Positions 22,777-32,178 of a DNA stretch of 64,000 nucleotides are shown here, piece after piece. Each line of letters opens with the position of its first letter. Within the stretch, counting starts at the first letter, position 1. The translations under genes were made by a program, and so were the position numbers. The notes beneath the pieces are model-generated. The model was not told where the DNA came from. It saw nothing but the letters and a program-made list of their open reading frames with translations, and did no database searches. Source of the stretch: Bacteroidales bacterium (GTDB lineage Bacteria > Bacteroidota > Bacteroidia > Bacteroidales > F082); NCBI GenBank assembly GCA_015709215.1, contig JACCQN010000006.1, forward strand, positions 28,081-92,080, in the 5' to 3' direction.

Positions 22777-25434
22777 ATGAGGAGAAAAGAATTGCCGTTG
22801 AAAGCACGTAACTTGCTGTTTTATTTACTTGTAACCATAAGCCTTTTAAATTCTGTTTTGCTTCAGGCTCAGATTCAGATTGGTTCCGACCTTTCAGCTT
22901 TTGATTACAGTAAACCCAAGGAATATGAAATTGGTGGAATTACAGTAGATGGAGTCAAATATCTGGATCAGAATGTGTTAATTATGCTTTCAGGTTTATC
23001 CGTTGGCCAGAAAATAAAAATTCCCGGCGACCCGATAACGGATGCTATTCGTAAGCTTTGGGATCAGGGATTGTTTGAAGATGTGGCGATTTATGCTACT
23101 GAAATAGCCGGAAATCTGATTTTTCTCGAAATTCAACTGAAGGAACGACCCCGTGTTTCACGCTTTTCTTTCGAAGGTTTGCGAAAGGGTGAAGCAGATG
23201 ATATCCGAACGAAAATTAACCTTACGCGTGGAGATGTGGCTACCGACCATCTTTTTGTGAGAACCAGAGATATCATTAAGGATCACTTTGCTGAGAAAGG
23301 TTACCTGGATACTAAGGTTGTGATTGAGCAAGTTCCTGATACGACCAGAGAGAATTATATCAACATGTTGATTAAAGTTGATAAAAACAATAAAGTCAAA
23401 ATAGGGGAAATTATTGTTGAAGGAAATAAGGATTTATCTGATGATCAGGTGCTTGCAGCAATGAAAGAAACCAAGGTGAGAGGTGTGTTGAATCCGCTAA
23501 ACCCACTGGGCCCTCTGGTTGTGAATACCGTATGGGAAGCAGTAAACCTGCGGCCGCTAAATGTTGTCAGACAGGTTGAAACTTATTTTAAAGAAAATTT
23601 TCGTCCGCGGATTTTCAAATCATCGAAATTTATTCCTGCAAATTTTAAGGATGATAAGCAGGCTATCATTCAAAAATATAATGCAAAAGGTTATCGTGAT
23701 GCAAGTATTATTGGTGATTCTGTTTACCGAAAAGCCGATAACAGCCTAGGCCTTAAGATAAAGATAAACGAAGGCGAACGGTATTACTTCAGGAGCATAA
23801 AGTGGGTTGGCAATACCAAATACGATAGTGAGTTTTTAGGTTCTATACTTGGCATTCAGTCGGGTGATGTGTATAATAAAGAATTGCTTACCACTAACCT
23901 TACTTATAATCCGAACGGATTGGATGTAAGCTCATTGTATATGGATGACGGTTATCTGTTTTTTATGGCAGATCCCATTGAGGTTTTGGTCGAGAACGAC
24001 TCCATTGATCTTGAAATACGTATCAGGGAAGGGAAGCAGGCACGTATCAGCAATGTGTCGATCAAAGGAAATACGAAGACAAATGATCATGTTGTAATTC
24101 GCGAATTACGTACTACGCCTGGTCAATTATTCAGTCGTGCCGACATTATCCGCACAACACGCGAGCTGGCTCAGCTGCGCTATTTTAACCCTGAAACTAT
24201 TGCACCTGATGTTCAACCTAATCCTGCTGACGGAACCGTTGATATTTCATACACAGTTGAAGAAGCTTCTGCTGACCAAATTGAATTAAGCGGTGGCTGG
24301 GGATATGGCAGAATAATTGGAACCCTGGGCTTGTCATTCAATAATTTTTCTCTGCGGAATATCTTTAAAAAGGATGCCTGGAGACCAATACCTTCGGGCG
24401 ATGGACAAAAACTTTCGCTAAGGCTTCAAACTTATGGTACTGGTTATTTGAGTTATAGCGCTTCGTTCACAGAGCCATGGTTAGGTGGGCGTAAGCCAAC
24501 TTCGCTAACAGTATCTTATTATCATTCCTTGTACTCAAATGGTCTTCCCAAGTCTGACACCAATCGGGCTACCTTTAAAATTGACGGCTTTACGCTGGGT
24601 ATTGGTATGCGCTTACGATGGCCTGATGACTTTTTTACACTTTACCAGGCAGCTAACCTGATGCGATATGACTTGAATAAATATGCTCAGATTTTTAGTG
24701 TTGGAACCGGAACAGGTTTCTTTAATGTGTTTAGCTACAATATCGTCTTTGGAAGGAATTCAATTAGCCAGCCTATTTTTCCACGCTCTGGTTCGGATAT
24801 AAATTTATCTCTCGAGCTAACACCGCCCTATTCTGTTTTCAGCAGTAAAGACTATGCTGTGCTTGATGAGAATGAAAAATTTAAATGGGTAGAGTTTCAT
24901 AAATGGAAACTGAATACTTCACTTTATGTTGAGACCTTACCCAAATTGGTGTTGGCTACACGACTGAAATTCGGATTTTTGGGATATTACAACAAAGATA
25001 TAGGCGTTACACCATTCCAGCGATTTTACCTTGGTGGTGACGGGCTTTCGGGATACAACAACCTCGACGGCCGCGAAATTATAGGGATGCGTGGATACGG
25101 TAACGAAACCATTACTCCTTATTATTATAAGGACAGAAATATCGGAGGAAACATCTACAGCAAATATACCCTCGAATTGCGCTATCCGTTATCGCTCAAC
25201 CCAAGTGCCACAATTTATGCCCTCACTTTTGTTGAGGCTGGAAATTCGTGGTTAGGATTCGACAATTTTAATCCTTTTGATGTGAAAAGATCGGCCGGTG
25301 CCGGAATCAGAGTGTTCTTGCCAATGTTTGGTATTCTGGGTTTAGATTGGGGTTACGGATTTGATGAAATCCCTGGAATCCCCAATGCTAACGGAAGTCA
25401 GTTCCATTTCTCAATCAACCAATCACTCGATTAG
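22777..25434 (+). CDS. bamA: Outer-membrane protein assembly factor BamA
   Basis: An 885-residue Omp85 protein. A signal peptide (about 1-31) is followed by five POTRA domains (about 45-470) and a 16-strand barrel (about 500-885). The barrel contains the conserved loop-6 motif region GGDGLSGYNNLDGREIIGMRG (shortened here to GGDGLSGYNN and REIIGMRGYG), the BamA version of VRGF/Y. The protein is slightly longer than proteobacterial BamA, as usual in Bacteroidota. It catalyses insertion of outer-membrane proteins delivered by Skp and SurA-type chaperones, homologues of which are encoded at 25488, 26156 and 51200-55493. Confidence 0.96.
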   Translation: MRRKELPLKARNLLFYLLVTISLLNSVLLQAQIQIGSDLSAFDYSKPKEYEIGGITVDGVKYLDQNVLIMLSGLSVGQKIKIPGDPITDAIRKLWDQGLFEDVAIYATEIAGNLIFLEIQLKERPRVSRFSFEGLRKGEADDIRTKINLTRGDVATDHLFVRTRDIIKDHFAEKGYLDTKVVIEQVPDTTRENYINMLIKVDKNNKVKIGEIIVEGNKDLSDDQVLAAMKETKVRGVLNPLNPLGPLVVNTVWEAVNLRPLNVVRQVETYFKENFRPRIFKSSKFIPANFKDDKQAIIQKYNAKGYRDASIIGDSVYRKADNSLGLKIKINEGERYYFRSIKWVGNTKYDSEFLGSILGIQSGDVYNKELLTTNLTYNPNGLDVSSLYMDDGYLFFMADPIEVLVENDSIDLEIRIREGKQARISNVSIKGNTKTNDHVVIRELRTTPGQLFSRADIIRTTRELAQLRYFNPETIAPDVQPNPADGTVDISYTVEEASADQIELSGGWGYGRIIGTLGLSFNNFSLRNIFKKDAWRPIPSGDGQKLSLRLQTYGTGYLSYSASFTEPWLGGRKPTSLTVSYYHSLYSNGLPKSDTNRATFKIDGFTLGIGMRLRWPDDFFTLYQAANLMRYDLNKYAQIFSVGTGTGFFNVFSYNIVFGRNSISQPIFPRSGSDINLSLELTPPYSVFSSKDYAVLDENEKFKWVEFHKWKLNTSLYVETLPKLVLATRLKFGFLGYYNKDIGVTPFQRFYLGGDGLSGYNNLDGREIIGMRGYGNETITPYYYKDRNIGGNIYSKYTLELRYPLSLNPSATIYALTFVEAGNSWLGFDNFNPFDVKRSAGAGIRVFLPMFGILGLDWGYGFDEIPGIPNANGSQFHFSINQSLD

Positions 25435-25487
25435 AAATTTTGGCAGGTTTTTTGGTAATAACCATTTAAATTTAAAATCTAAAGGCT

Positions 25488-26042
25488 ATGAAAAATAAAG
25501 CATTTCTTACACTGATTGTTTTAATGTTTGCAGGTTTGCTCGCCCTTCAGGCACAAAATCAACGCTTTGGATACGTTGATACGGAATATATTTTGAGCAA
25601 TATTCCGGAATATACCGATGCTCAGGCTGAGTTGGATGTTTATTCTGAGCGTTGGGAAAAGGAAATTAAAGCTCAGTATGATATAGTTGAGAAGATGTAT
25701 CGTGATTATCAAACGGAATCTGTTCTTTTGCCTGAAGACATGAAACGCAAGCGTGAAGATGAAATCATTAAAAAAGAACAGGAAGTAAAAGACCTTCAGA
25801 TGAAATATTTTGGTCCTGAAGGTGAATTGTTTAAGAAACGCAACGAATTGGTTCAGCCTATTCAGGAAAAAGTTTTCAATGCCATTCAGCAAATTGCTGA
25901 AACACGAAATTATGCCTTCGTCTTCGATAAGTCCGCTGGTGCTACGATGCTATACGCGAGTGATAAATTTGATATCTCCGACGATGTGCTCGATGAAATT
26001 GGCAACGTGATGCAAACTGTAAGACGCCAAGACAGAAAATAA
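25488..26042 (+). CDS. Skp/OmpH-family periplasmic chaperone (first copy)
   Basis: A 184-residue protein with a signal peptide ending ALQAQ and a mature part that starts with RFGYVDTEYILSNIPEY, the canonical N-terminal strand of OmpH/Skp. Long charged helices from about residue 40 to 130 form the coiled-coil tentacle. Skp holds unfolded outer-membrane proteins in the periplasm for BamA. It starts 53 nt after bamA without an obvious promoter, so it is probably cotranscribed. A second, diverged copy follows. The two differ in length, and both keep the YVDTEYI/YIDSNEI strand. Confidence 0.92.
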   Translation: MKNKAFLTLIVLMFAGLLALQAQNQRFGYVDTEYILSNIPEYTDAQAELDVYSERWEKEIKAQYDIVEKMYRDYQTESVLLPEDMKRKREDEIIKKEQEVKDLQMKYFGPEGELFKKRNELVQPIQEKVFNAIQQIAETRNYAFVFDKSAGATMLYASDKFDISDDVLDEIGNVMQTVRRQDRK

Positions 26043-26108
26043 ACAGTTAAAGCATGTTAAGCCCTCATGGCAAACAGATTTTTTAACTCTTTTATCGAAA
26101 TATTTTTC

Positions 26109-26116
26109 TACATTTG
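26109..26116 (+). promoter_or_regulatory. Predicted -7 box of the second skp gene
   Basis: TACATTTG matches TAnnTTTG 39 nt before the ATG at 26156. It also argues against a TTG start at 26114, which would lie inside the promoter. Confidence 0.5.
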
Positions 26117-26155
26117 CGGCTCAAAATTGAATTATTAATCTCCAGAAATCAGAAA

Positions 26156-26668
26156 ATGAAAATTTTAACAAAAGTATTTTTAGTAATTGCACTGGTTGGT
26201 TTAGGAAGCTTTGCTCATGCGCAAGCCCTTAAAATCGGTTACATCGACTCAAACGAAATCATGGGAATGATGCCCGAAAGAGATACCATCGAAAACAAGT
26301 TAGTACAGTTTGAAAAACAACTTGAGAACGAGCTACGCGCCATGGCTACCGAGTACCAAACTAAGCTCGCTGACTATCAAACAAACCTGGCTACTATGTC
26401 GAATTTGATTCGTCAGTCAAAAGAAAAAGAACTCACAGATCTGCAAACCAGAATTCAGGATTTTCAGCAAAATGCAGATATGGATTACAGCGAACGCAGA
26501 AATGAATTGCTTACACCTCTGATTGACAAGGTAAAAAAGGCCATTGAAGATGTTGGATCAGAAGATGGATATACCTATATCATAGATTCTGCAACCGGGG
26601 TATTGCTTCATATTGGTACGGGTGCCGATGATGTAACTCCTAAAGTAAAAACCAAATTGGGGATATAA
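26156..26668 (+). CDS. Skp/OmpH-family periplasmic chaperone (second copy)
   Basis: A 170-residue OmpH-like chaperone. The signal peptide MKILTKVFLVIALVGLGSF ends near AHAQ, followed by LKIGYIDSNEIMGMMPE and a long charged coiled-coil helix pair (about 40-120). The ATG at 26156 is chosen because it begins a proper signal peptide and lies behind the promoter box at 26109. It is 113 nt after the first skp gene and ends in a strong terminator at 26691. It is paralogous to the first copy but has clearly diverged. Tandem skp genes behind bamA are common in Bacteroidota. Confidence 0.92.
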   Translation: MKILTKVFLVIALVGLGSFAHAQALKIGYIDSNEIMGMMPERDTIENKLVQFEKQLENELRAMATEYQTKLADYQTNLATMSNLIRQSKEKELTDLQTRIQDFQQNADMDYSERRNELLTPLIDKVKKAIEDVGSEDGYTYIIDSATGVLLHIGTGADDVTPKVKTKLGI

Positions 26669-26690
26669 TCCTAAACTTTAAGATATTTGA

Positions 26691-26719
26691 GCCGTCCCAT
26701 ATTAAGGGCGGCTTTTTTT
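26691..26719 (+). terminator. Intrinsic terminator after the second skp gene
   Basis: GCCGTCCC pairs with GGGCGGC (one wobble or bulge) across ATATTAA and is followed by seven T residues. It closes the bamA-skp block. Confidence 0.9.
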
Positions 26720-26991
26720 GTGTCAAGGTTTTTGAGTGATTAGCGTTTATTGAAGAATATAAGTAAAGAGGGCTTACTTAAAAGTGTTTAATCAGCTGTT
26801 ATTTTGATTGTTAAGTTGATTACGCTAAGATGTTTATACAAGGATTTTAAACCATAGTTAGAAAGTTCCTTCTATCAACTCCTAGTAGCAGCCCCGAAGA
26901 GTGATTCAGACTGCATCGCTTTTATTAGCCACTTGTGAATATTTCGGGTTTTATGTGCTTGTACCTTCATGAAATGCTGAATGTAGGGCAC
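26720..26991. other. Intergenic region with no recognised content
   Basis: About 270 nt between two facing terminators. No promoter box, RNA gene, repeat or coding frame was recognised. Confidence 0.6.
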
Positions 26992-27016
26992 AAAAAAAGC
27001 CCGCTTTTCAGCGAGC
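26992..27016 (-). terminator. Intrinsic terminator of the lipoprotein gene
   Basis: On the minus strand GCTCGC pairs with GCGGGC (one G-T) over a TGAAAA loop and is followed by seven T residues. It lies 32 nt beyond the stop codon at 27049. Confidence 0.88.
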
Positions 27017-27048
27017 TTGTATTTTACAAATGATCAGTTGATCAATGT

Positions 27049-27927
27049 TTATTCCATGACGATTACTTCAAATTTTCCAAGGTCTCCACGCGAGTATAGA
27101 TCAACTACTTTGATATAACCCAGGGCATCAGCTTCTGTTTTGAAAAATACAACATCACCATTTACCATATCCACGATTTTTGTATCTGCATCTGCTTCAA
27201 CAAATTCAGGGAATTCGTAGTATTCACCAATAGCATCAAATTCTTCAGCTGTCATTTCTGTTCCGATAAACATTGTGGCATTTCTGGTTGTCCAGCTGTT
27301 GATGTCGAATGTTAAAATTCTTTCAAGCGACTCATCAGCAGGTGCTGCAAGTGTGTTGAGGTTTGTTTCACCTTTGTAGAATACAAGATCAACTTTTGCC
27401 TGATTGGCAGCTGCTTCGGTAACATTGTAGATAGTGTTTTCCTGTGCATTGTAAAAGCTGCCGATTTCGTCATTCCACGATCCCAGTTCAACCTCAGTAT
27501 ATTTTACCACCTTTACGCCGGCGTTTTCAACAACGATGTTGAATGAAACAGATGCTGTGCGACCAGCATCATCTGTTACTACAGCCTGTAAAAGAGCAGA
27601 AGCCGGATCAGGGAAACTAATGGTAATATCAGTTGAGAAGACTTCAGTGTTAAGCGCTGAATCGATTAAAGTTTGTGCTATATTGTTAGAAGTAACTGTC
27701 AACTTGAAGTTTTTCAGTTTTTCATTGGTTTCCTGATTATAGGCAGCATTAAAGCCAACCAGGATAGATTCGCCTGTTGTAATGGTTACATCAGTTGAAG
27801 TGTAGCCGGCTCCTCCTTTAAAGGATAAGGAGGGTTCCGGATTTATGATGTCGTCATCTTTATTACATGAACTCAGACTCACGCCTGCCATCATCAGTAA
27901 AACAATTAAAACACGATTGATTTTCAT
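27049..27927 (-). CDS. Lipoprotein of unknown function
   Basis: A 292-residue predicted lipoprotein; the signal peptide ends in a lipobox with Cys20 (SLSSC), followed by NKDDD, the acidic sequence typical of surface-exposed Bacteroidota lipoproteins. The mature part looks like one Ig-like beta-sandwich domain (about 30-135, ending FNIVVENA) and a second alpha/beta domain (about 140-292). I do not recognise a family. It lies 40 nt downstream of the membrane zinc peptidase gene on the same strand and has its own terminator. Cell-surface adhesion or binding is possible, but nothing in the sequence identifies a ligand. Confidence 0.75.
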   Translation of the reverse strand: MKINRVLIVLLMMAGVSLSSCNKDDDIINPEPSLSFKGGAGYTSTDVTITTGESILVGFNAAYNQETNEKLKNFKLTVTSNNIAQTLIDSALNTEVFSTDITISFPDPASALLQAVVTDDAGRTASVSFNIVVENAGVKVVKYTEVELGSWNDEIGSFYNAQENTIYNVTEAAANQAKVDLVFYKGETNLNTLAAPADESLERILTFDINSWTTRNATMFIGTEMTAEEFDAIGEYYEFPEFVEADADTKIVDMVNGDVVFFKTEADALGYIKVVDLYSRGDLGKFEVIVME

Positions 27928-27967
27928 AATTAGAAAGTTTAGATTAGTTAATTAAAATGATTTTTCG

Positions 27968-28645
27968 TTATTTTCTTCCGCCTGTAAATATGGCAATGTA
28001 GTACAATAATGTTGCCAAAGATGACAAAGCTGCTACTACATAGGTGTAAGCCGCCCACCGCAAGGCTTCCTGAGCTTTTGGATGGGTGTTGTAATCGGTT
28101 ATTCCGCCGTTGTTGAGCCAAACCAGAGCCCTGCGACTGGCATTTATTTCGACGGGAAGGGTTACAAAACTAAACAATGTTGTCATTGCAAACAAAACGA
28201 TTCCTATTAAAAGTAATTGCGGAAAAGTTTGCAGCAAGAGTATTCCTGCTAGTAAAACCCACTGTACCCACTTGGAACTAAAGCTAACAATGGGAACTAA
28301 AGTGCTTCGTAGCTGAAGCCAGTGATAGGCTGTAGCATGTTGAACGGCATGGCCACATTCGTGTGCAGCAACAGCAGCGGCTGCAACGTTTCGACCTTCA
28401 TAAACTTCCCGGCTAAGGTTTATAGTTTTATTTACCGGATTGTAATGGTCACTCAAGCTTCCTTCGGCTGATAGTACCCGAACATCAGTTATGCCGTTGT
28501 CGTAAAGCATTTTTTGTGCGACTTCTTTGCCACTCATTCCATTTGCTACTGGAATTTTGCTGAAAGCCTTAAACTTGCTCGTTAACTGACTGCTTACAAG
28601 CCAGCTGAGCAACACAAAAAAACCAAAAATTATCCAGACTGACAT
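27968..28645 (-). CDS. Membrane zinc metallopeptidase, YugP/PF04298 family
   Basis: A 225-residue membrane protein. An N-terminal membrane segment (about 3-20) is followed by the zinc-binding HECGH (residues 95-99, in VAAAAVAAHECGHAVQHATA), the hallmark of this family of neutral zinc peptidases. Two or three further hydrophobic segments lie at about 120-165 and 195-220. A conserved segment SDHYNPVNKTINLS precedes the active site. The natural substrate of YugP-type proteins is not established; membrane protein quality control is a guess. It lies between the lipoprotein gene and the carbonic anhydrase gene, both on the same strand, with a 109-nt gap to the latter. Confidence 0.9.
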   Translation of the reverse strand: MSVWIIFGFFVLLSWLVSSQLTSKFKAFSKIPVANGMSGKEVAQKMLYDNGITDVRVLSAEGSLSDHYNPVNKTINLSREVYEGRNVAAAAVAAHECGHAVQHATAYHWLQLRSTLVPIVSFSSKWVQWVLLAGILLLQTFPQLLLIGIVLFAMTTLFSFVTLPVEINASRRALVWLNNGGITDYNTHPKAQEALRWAAYTYVVAALSSLATLLYYIAIFTGGRK

Positions 28646-28754
28646 AGTACGTTATGATTAATTGTGTGACATATCTTATCAAACGATATGCCAACTATAA
28701 ATGATAGGATTCGTATTAGGTTCGAATTAACAAAATTTAGGGAAATCAAACTGA

Positions 28755-29285
28755 TCAAACAGGCTTTATTTTATCATCATGCCAGCTGGCATACATGGTG
28801 TATGACTTAGCAATGCGATGCACTTCTCCCTCAAGTAATGACTGATCAATAGATTTAAGCTTTTTTGCAGGAACACCAGCGTAAACACTGCCGGATTCAA
28901 CCCTTACATTTTTACCAATTAAAGCGCCGGCAGCAATAATGGAGTTTGATTCAATTACTGCATCATCCATGATAATTGCACCCATACCAATCAGTACATT
29001 GTCGTGAATGGTGCAACCATGCACAATGGCATTATGCGCAATGGAAACGTTATTTCCAATATTTACAGGGGCTTTTTTATAGGTACAATGGATAATGGCG
29101 CCATCCTGAATGTTGACATTATTTCCAATCCTGATATAATGCACATCACCACGAATCACAGCATTGAACCACACGCTGCAATTATCACCCATTTCAACTT
29201 CGCCCACGATGGTGGCATTCTCGGCGAAAAAACAATTTTTTCCATATTTTGGACTTATGCCATTAACTGCTCTGATCAATGCCAT
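28755..29285 (-). CDS. Gamma-class carbonic anhydrase family protein
   Basis: A 176-residue left-handed beta-helix protein with hexapeptide repeats (for example NIGNNVSI and ESNSIIAAGA). The three zinc ligands of the Cam family line up as His66, His84 and His89 (in AIIHC and IAHNAIVHGC), with Arg45 in RGD also conserved. The family interconverts CO2 and bicarbonate, although many members have weak or unproven activity. It starts 4 nt after nadB and is the last gene of the sucA-sucB-nadB group. A link to the CO2 released by 2-oxoglutarate oxidation is possible but unproven. Confidence 0.9.
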   Translation of the reverse strand: MALIRAVNGISPKYGKNCFFAENATIVGEVEMGDNCSVWFNAVIRGDVHYIRIGNNVNIQDGAIIHCTYKKAPVNIGNNVSIAHNAIVHGCTIHDNVLIGMGAIIMDDAVIESNSIIAAGALIGKNVRVESGSVYAGVPAKKLKSIDQSLLEGEVHRIAKSYTMYASWHDDKIKPV

Positions 29286-29289
29286 AACC

Positions 29290-30852
29290 CTAATTTTTAT
29301 CGTAATTGACCAAATAATGCAAACCTATACTTTCTTTACGTTGAAATGCAAATTTGGTTATCAGGTAGGCAACATTGATCATATTTCTTAATTCACAAAG
29401 TGGGACTGTTAGTACCGACTTTTCATACAGGTCTTCAGTCTCCCTGTATAAAATTTCCAGTCTGTCGAGGGCGCGCTTAAGGCGAAGATCTGACCGAACG
29501 ATACCCACATAATTACTCATCACAGCTTGTAATTCTTTTCGTGATTGGGTGATCAAAATCATTTCTTCATTCATCACCGTTCCATCGGCATTCCAATCCG
29601 GGACATCGTGTTGGATTTCAGTAAGATTTTTCAGTTCGACAGCCTTTAGACTTGCATTATGCGAAAAGACGAGAGATTCGAGTAAAGAATTAGAAGCTAG
29701 CCTGTTGGCCCCATGAAGGCCTGTTGAAGTAACTTCACCCGATGCAAATGCATTTTTGATGGTGGTTGCACCATGTTCATCAGTTTTGATGCCTCCACAG
29801 ATATAATGCGCTGCGGGAACTACCGGAATCATTTCTTTGGTAATATTAATACCTATGCTCAGGCATTTAGCATAAATAGTCGGAAAATGATGCATAATTT
29901 CGGATTCATCGATATGACGGGCATCGAGGTAAACATGATCATGGCCGGATAATTTCATTTCGTTATCTATTGCGCGGGCTACAATATCGCGTGGGGCAAG
30001 CGATTTGCGTTTGTCGTAGCGCTGCATAAACTCCTTGCCATCAATATCTTTCAATTCGGCGCCGGCTCCCCTAAGGGCTTCTGAGATCAGGAAAGAGGGT
30101 TTTTCATTTGGGTTATAGAGTGAAGTAGGATGAAACTGAATAAATTCCATATTATCTACTACACCTTTGGCACGATAAAGCATAGCAATTCCGTCACCGG
30201 TAGCAATTTTTGGATTGGTTGTGGTTTGATATACATTGCCGGAACCTCCTGTTGCAATCATGGTAGTTTTTGCTAAAACTGTAATAATTTCTCCTTTTTC
30301 AGGATTTAAAACATATGCGCCAAAGCATTGTATATCAGGGTGTGATCTCCTAACGATTTTGCCCAATTGATGTTGGGTAATCAGGTCAATACTGAAATGA
30401 TTTTCCAGCATTTCGATATTGGGGTGCTGTTTTACCTTTTCGATAAGTGCTCTTTGAATTTCAGCTCCTGTTTTATCCTGATAATGCAAAACGCGTTTTT
30501 CAGAATGACCTCCTTCACGTGCCAGAGCATACTTACCGGAAGATTCAGTATCAAAATGTGTTCCCCACTCAATCAGCTCCTTCACTCTTTGGGTTGATTC
30601 GGTGATGGTCATCCGCACAATTTTTTCATCGTTCAGGTAGCAACCTGCATTTAAGGTGTCCTGAATGTGTTTTTCGTAAGAATCAGGAGTGTACATCACA
30701 GCTGCGATGCCGCCCTGAGCATACCATGTGGCCGTATCGTTGGCAGCGTTTTTAGTGACAATGAGTACTTTGCCATGAGGAGCAACCTTAAGCGCATAGC
30801 TAAGGCCTGCAATCCCCGAACCTAAAACCAAAAAATCTACTTCTTTTCGCAT
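29290..30852 (-). CDS. nadB: L-aspartate oxidase
   Basis: A 520-residue FAD enzyme that oxidises L-aspartate to iminoaspartate, the first step of de novo NAD synthesis. The N-terminal FAD-binding motif is VLGSGIAGLSYAL (residues 9-21). Substrate-site signatures QFHPTSLY and EALRGAGAELKD follow, then the C-terminal helical domain with the SRKELQAVMSNYVGIVR region. Length is normal. NadA and NadC are not in the window. It is packed 3 nt after sucB and 4 nt before the carbonic anhydrase gene, so it is expected to be cotranscribed with the 2-oxoglutarate dehydrogenase genes. Fumarate-dependent turnover would suit anaerobic growth. Confidence 0.96.
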   Translation of the reverse strand: MRKEVDFLVLGSGIAGLSYALKVAPHGKVLIVTKNAANDTATWYAQGGIAAVMYTPDSYEKHIQDTLNAGCYLNDEKIVRMTITESTQRVKELIEWGTHFDTESSGKYALAREGGHSEKRVLHYQDKTGAEIQRALIEKVKQHPNIEMLENHFSIDLITQHQLGKIVRRSHPDIQCFGAYVLNPEKGEIITVLAKTTMIATGGSGNVYQTTTNPKIATGDGIAMLYRAKGVVDNMEFIQFHPTSLYNPNEKPSFLISEALRGAGAELKDIDGKEFMQRYDKRKSLAPRDIVARAIDNEMKLSGHDHVYLDARHIDESEIMHHFPTIYAKCLSIGINITKEMIPVVPAAHYICGGIKTDEHGATTIKNAFASGEVTSTGLHGANRLASNSLLESLVFSHNASLKAVELKNLTEIQHDVPDWNADGTVMNEEMILITQSRKELQAVMSNYVGIVRSDLRLKRALDRLEILYRETEDLYEKSVLTVPLCELRNMINVAYLITKFAFQRKESIGLHYLVNYDKN

Positions 30853-30855
30853 GTC

Positions 30856-32163
30856 TTATAATTCAAGTAAAACTTCAATTGGATCTTTAGAACCGAACAT
30901 CATCTTCACCGGATTTTCGAGGAGCTCTTTTACCTTTACCAGAAAACTAACCGATTCGCGTCCGTCGATTATACGATGATCGTAGCTCAATGCTACATAC
31001 ATAATAGGATGAATTTCAACTTTTCCGTCAACTGCAATCGGGCGTTCCACAATGTTGTGCATGCCCAGGATTGCTGATTGGGGAGGATTGATTATTGGAG
31101 TGGACAGCATGGAACCAAATACACCACCGTTAGTAATGGTGAATGTTCCGCCAGTCATTTCATCCAGACTAAGCTTGTTGTCGCGGGCCTTTACGGCCAA
31201 TTCTTTTATTTTGCGTTCTATGGCTGCAAGACTCATCGTTTCGGCATTACGCACCACAGGAACAACCAGACCTTTGGGGCCGGAAACAGCAATACTGATA
31301 TCCGCATAATCATAATAAACAATTTCGTCCCCATCGATTTGCGCATTAACCTGAGGAAAAAGATGCAATGCTTCGGTGACCGCTTTTGTGAAAAACGACA
31401 TAAATCCTAATCCGATACCATGTTGTTCCTTAAATACTTCTTTGTATTTTTTTCGGATTTCGATGATGGGGGTCATATTCACCTCATTGAAAGTGGTAAG
31501 CATAGCCGTTTCATTTTTCACGGAGACAAGGCGTTGCGAGAGTTTTTTGCGTAACATACTCATCTTTTTGCGCTCTTCATCACGAGCGCCTCCCCATGAA
31601 TTTTGAACTAAAAATTGTGTTGATGGGGTTACTTCATGCTTGTCCTTATTTTCCTTGAAAAAGCTAATGTCTTTTGTGTCAACACGATAATGCTTAAAAA
31701 AATCCATCAGCTCCTGTTCGCTGATGTTTTCCTTTTCCATCAGTTTGCGGGCCAGAGGCGACAATTTTAATTTTTGCTCTTGTGAAGCTTTTCCTTCCGA
31801 ATCAACAATTTTTTCAGCAGTTTTAGGCTGTTTTTTCGTTTCCTCAACAGCTTTATTGGTTTTTTCTTCTTTTACTGCCATTTTTTCGGAATCGCTTTTT
31901 GATTCTTTTTCGCCCTGAGGAGCACTGGCATCAACATCAATAGTAGCGATCACAGCACCAACATCAATGGTATCGCCGGCTGAAGCCTTAAAATGGATCG
32001 TACCGGATTCTTCAGCAGCAATGCTTAAAGTAGCTTTATCAGAATCAATTTCTGCGATATCCTGATCTTTTTCAACGAACGATCCATCCTCAACCAGCCA
32101 ATTTGCCAGTTGCACTTCGATGATGGATTCTCCCGGACTGGGCACTTTTATTTCGATAGCCAT
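30856..32163 (-). CDS. sucB: 2-oxoglutarate dehydrogenase E2, dihydrolipoyl succinyltransferase
   Basis: A 435-residue E2 protein. An N-terminal lipoyl domain carries the modified lysine in DSDKATL (Lys43). A long charged linker (about 80-130) comes before the E1/E3-binding domain with [14 protein letters not shown], and the acyltransferase domain follows. The catalytic His396 and Asp400 are in SYDHRIIDG near the C terminus. It transfers succinyl from lipoyl to CoA. sucA is 15 nt upstream on the same strand; no lpd (E3) gene is present in the window, so E3 must be encoded elsewhere. A branched-chain or pyruvate E2 is less likely because of the sucA partner. Confidence 0.95.
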   Translation of the reverse strand: MAIEIKVPSPGESIIEVQLANWLVEDGSFVEKDQDIAEIDSDKATLSIAAEESGTIHFKASAGDTIDVGAVIATIDVDASAPQGEKESKSDSEKMAVKEEKTNKAVEETKKQPKTAEKIVDSEGKASQEQKLKLSPLARKLMEKENISEQELMDFFKHYRVDTKDISFFKENKDKHEVTPSTQFLVQNSWGGARDEERKKMSMLRKKLSQRLVSVKNETAMLTTFNEVNMTPIIEIRKKYKEVFKEQHGIGLGFMSFFTKAVTEALHLFPQVNAQIDGDEIVYYDYADISIAVSGPKGLVVPVVRNAETMSLAAIERKIKELAVKARDNKLSLDEMTGGTFTITNGGVFGSMLSTPIINPPQSAILGMHNIVERPIAVDGKVEIHPIMYVALSYDHRIIDGRESVSFLVKVKELLENPVKMMFGSKDPIEVLLEL

Positions 32164-32178
32164 AGTGATGATATTTTT

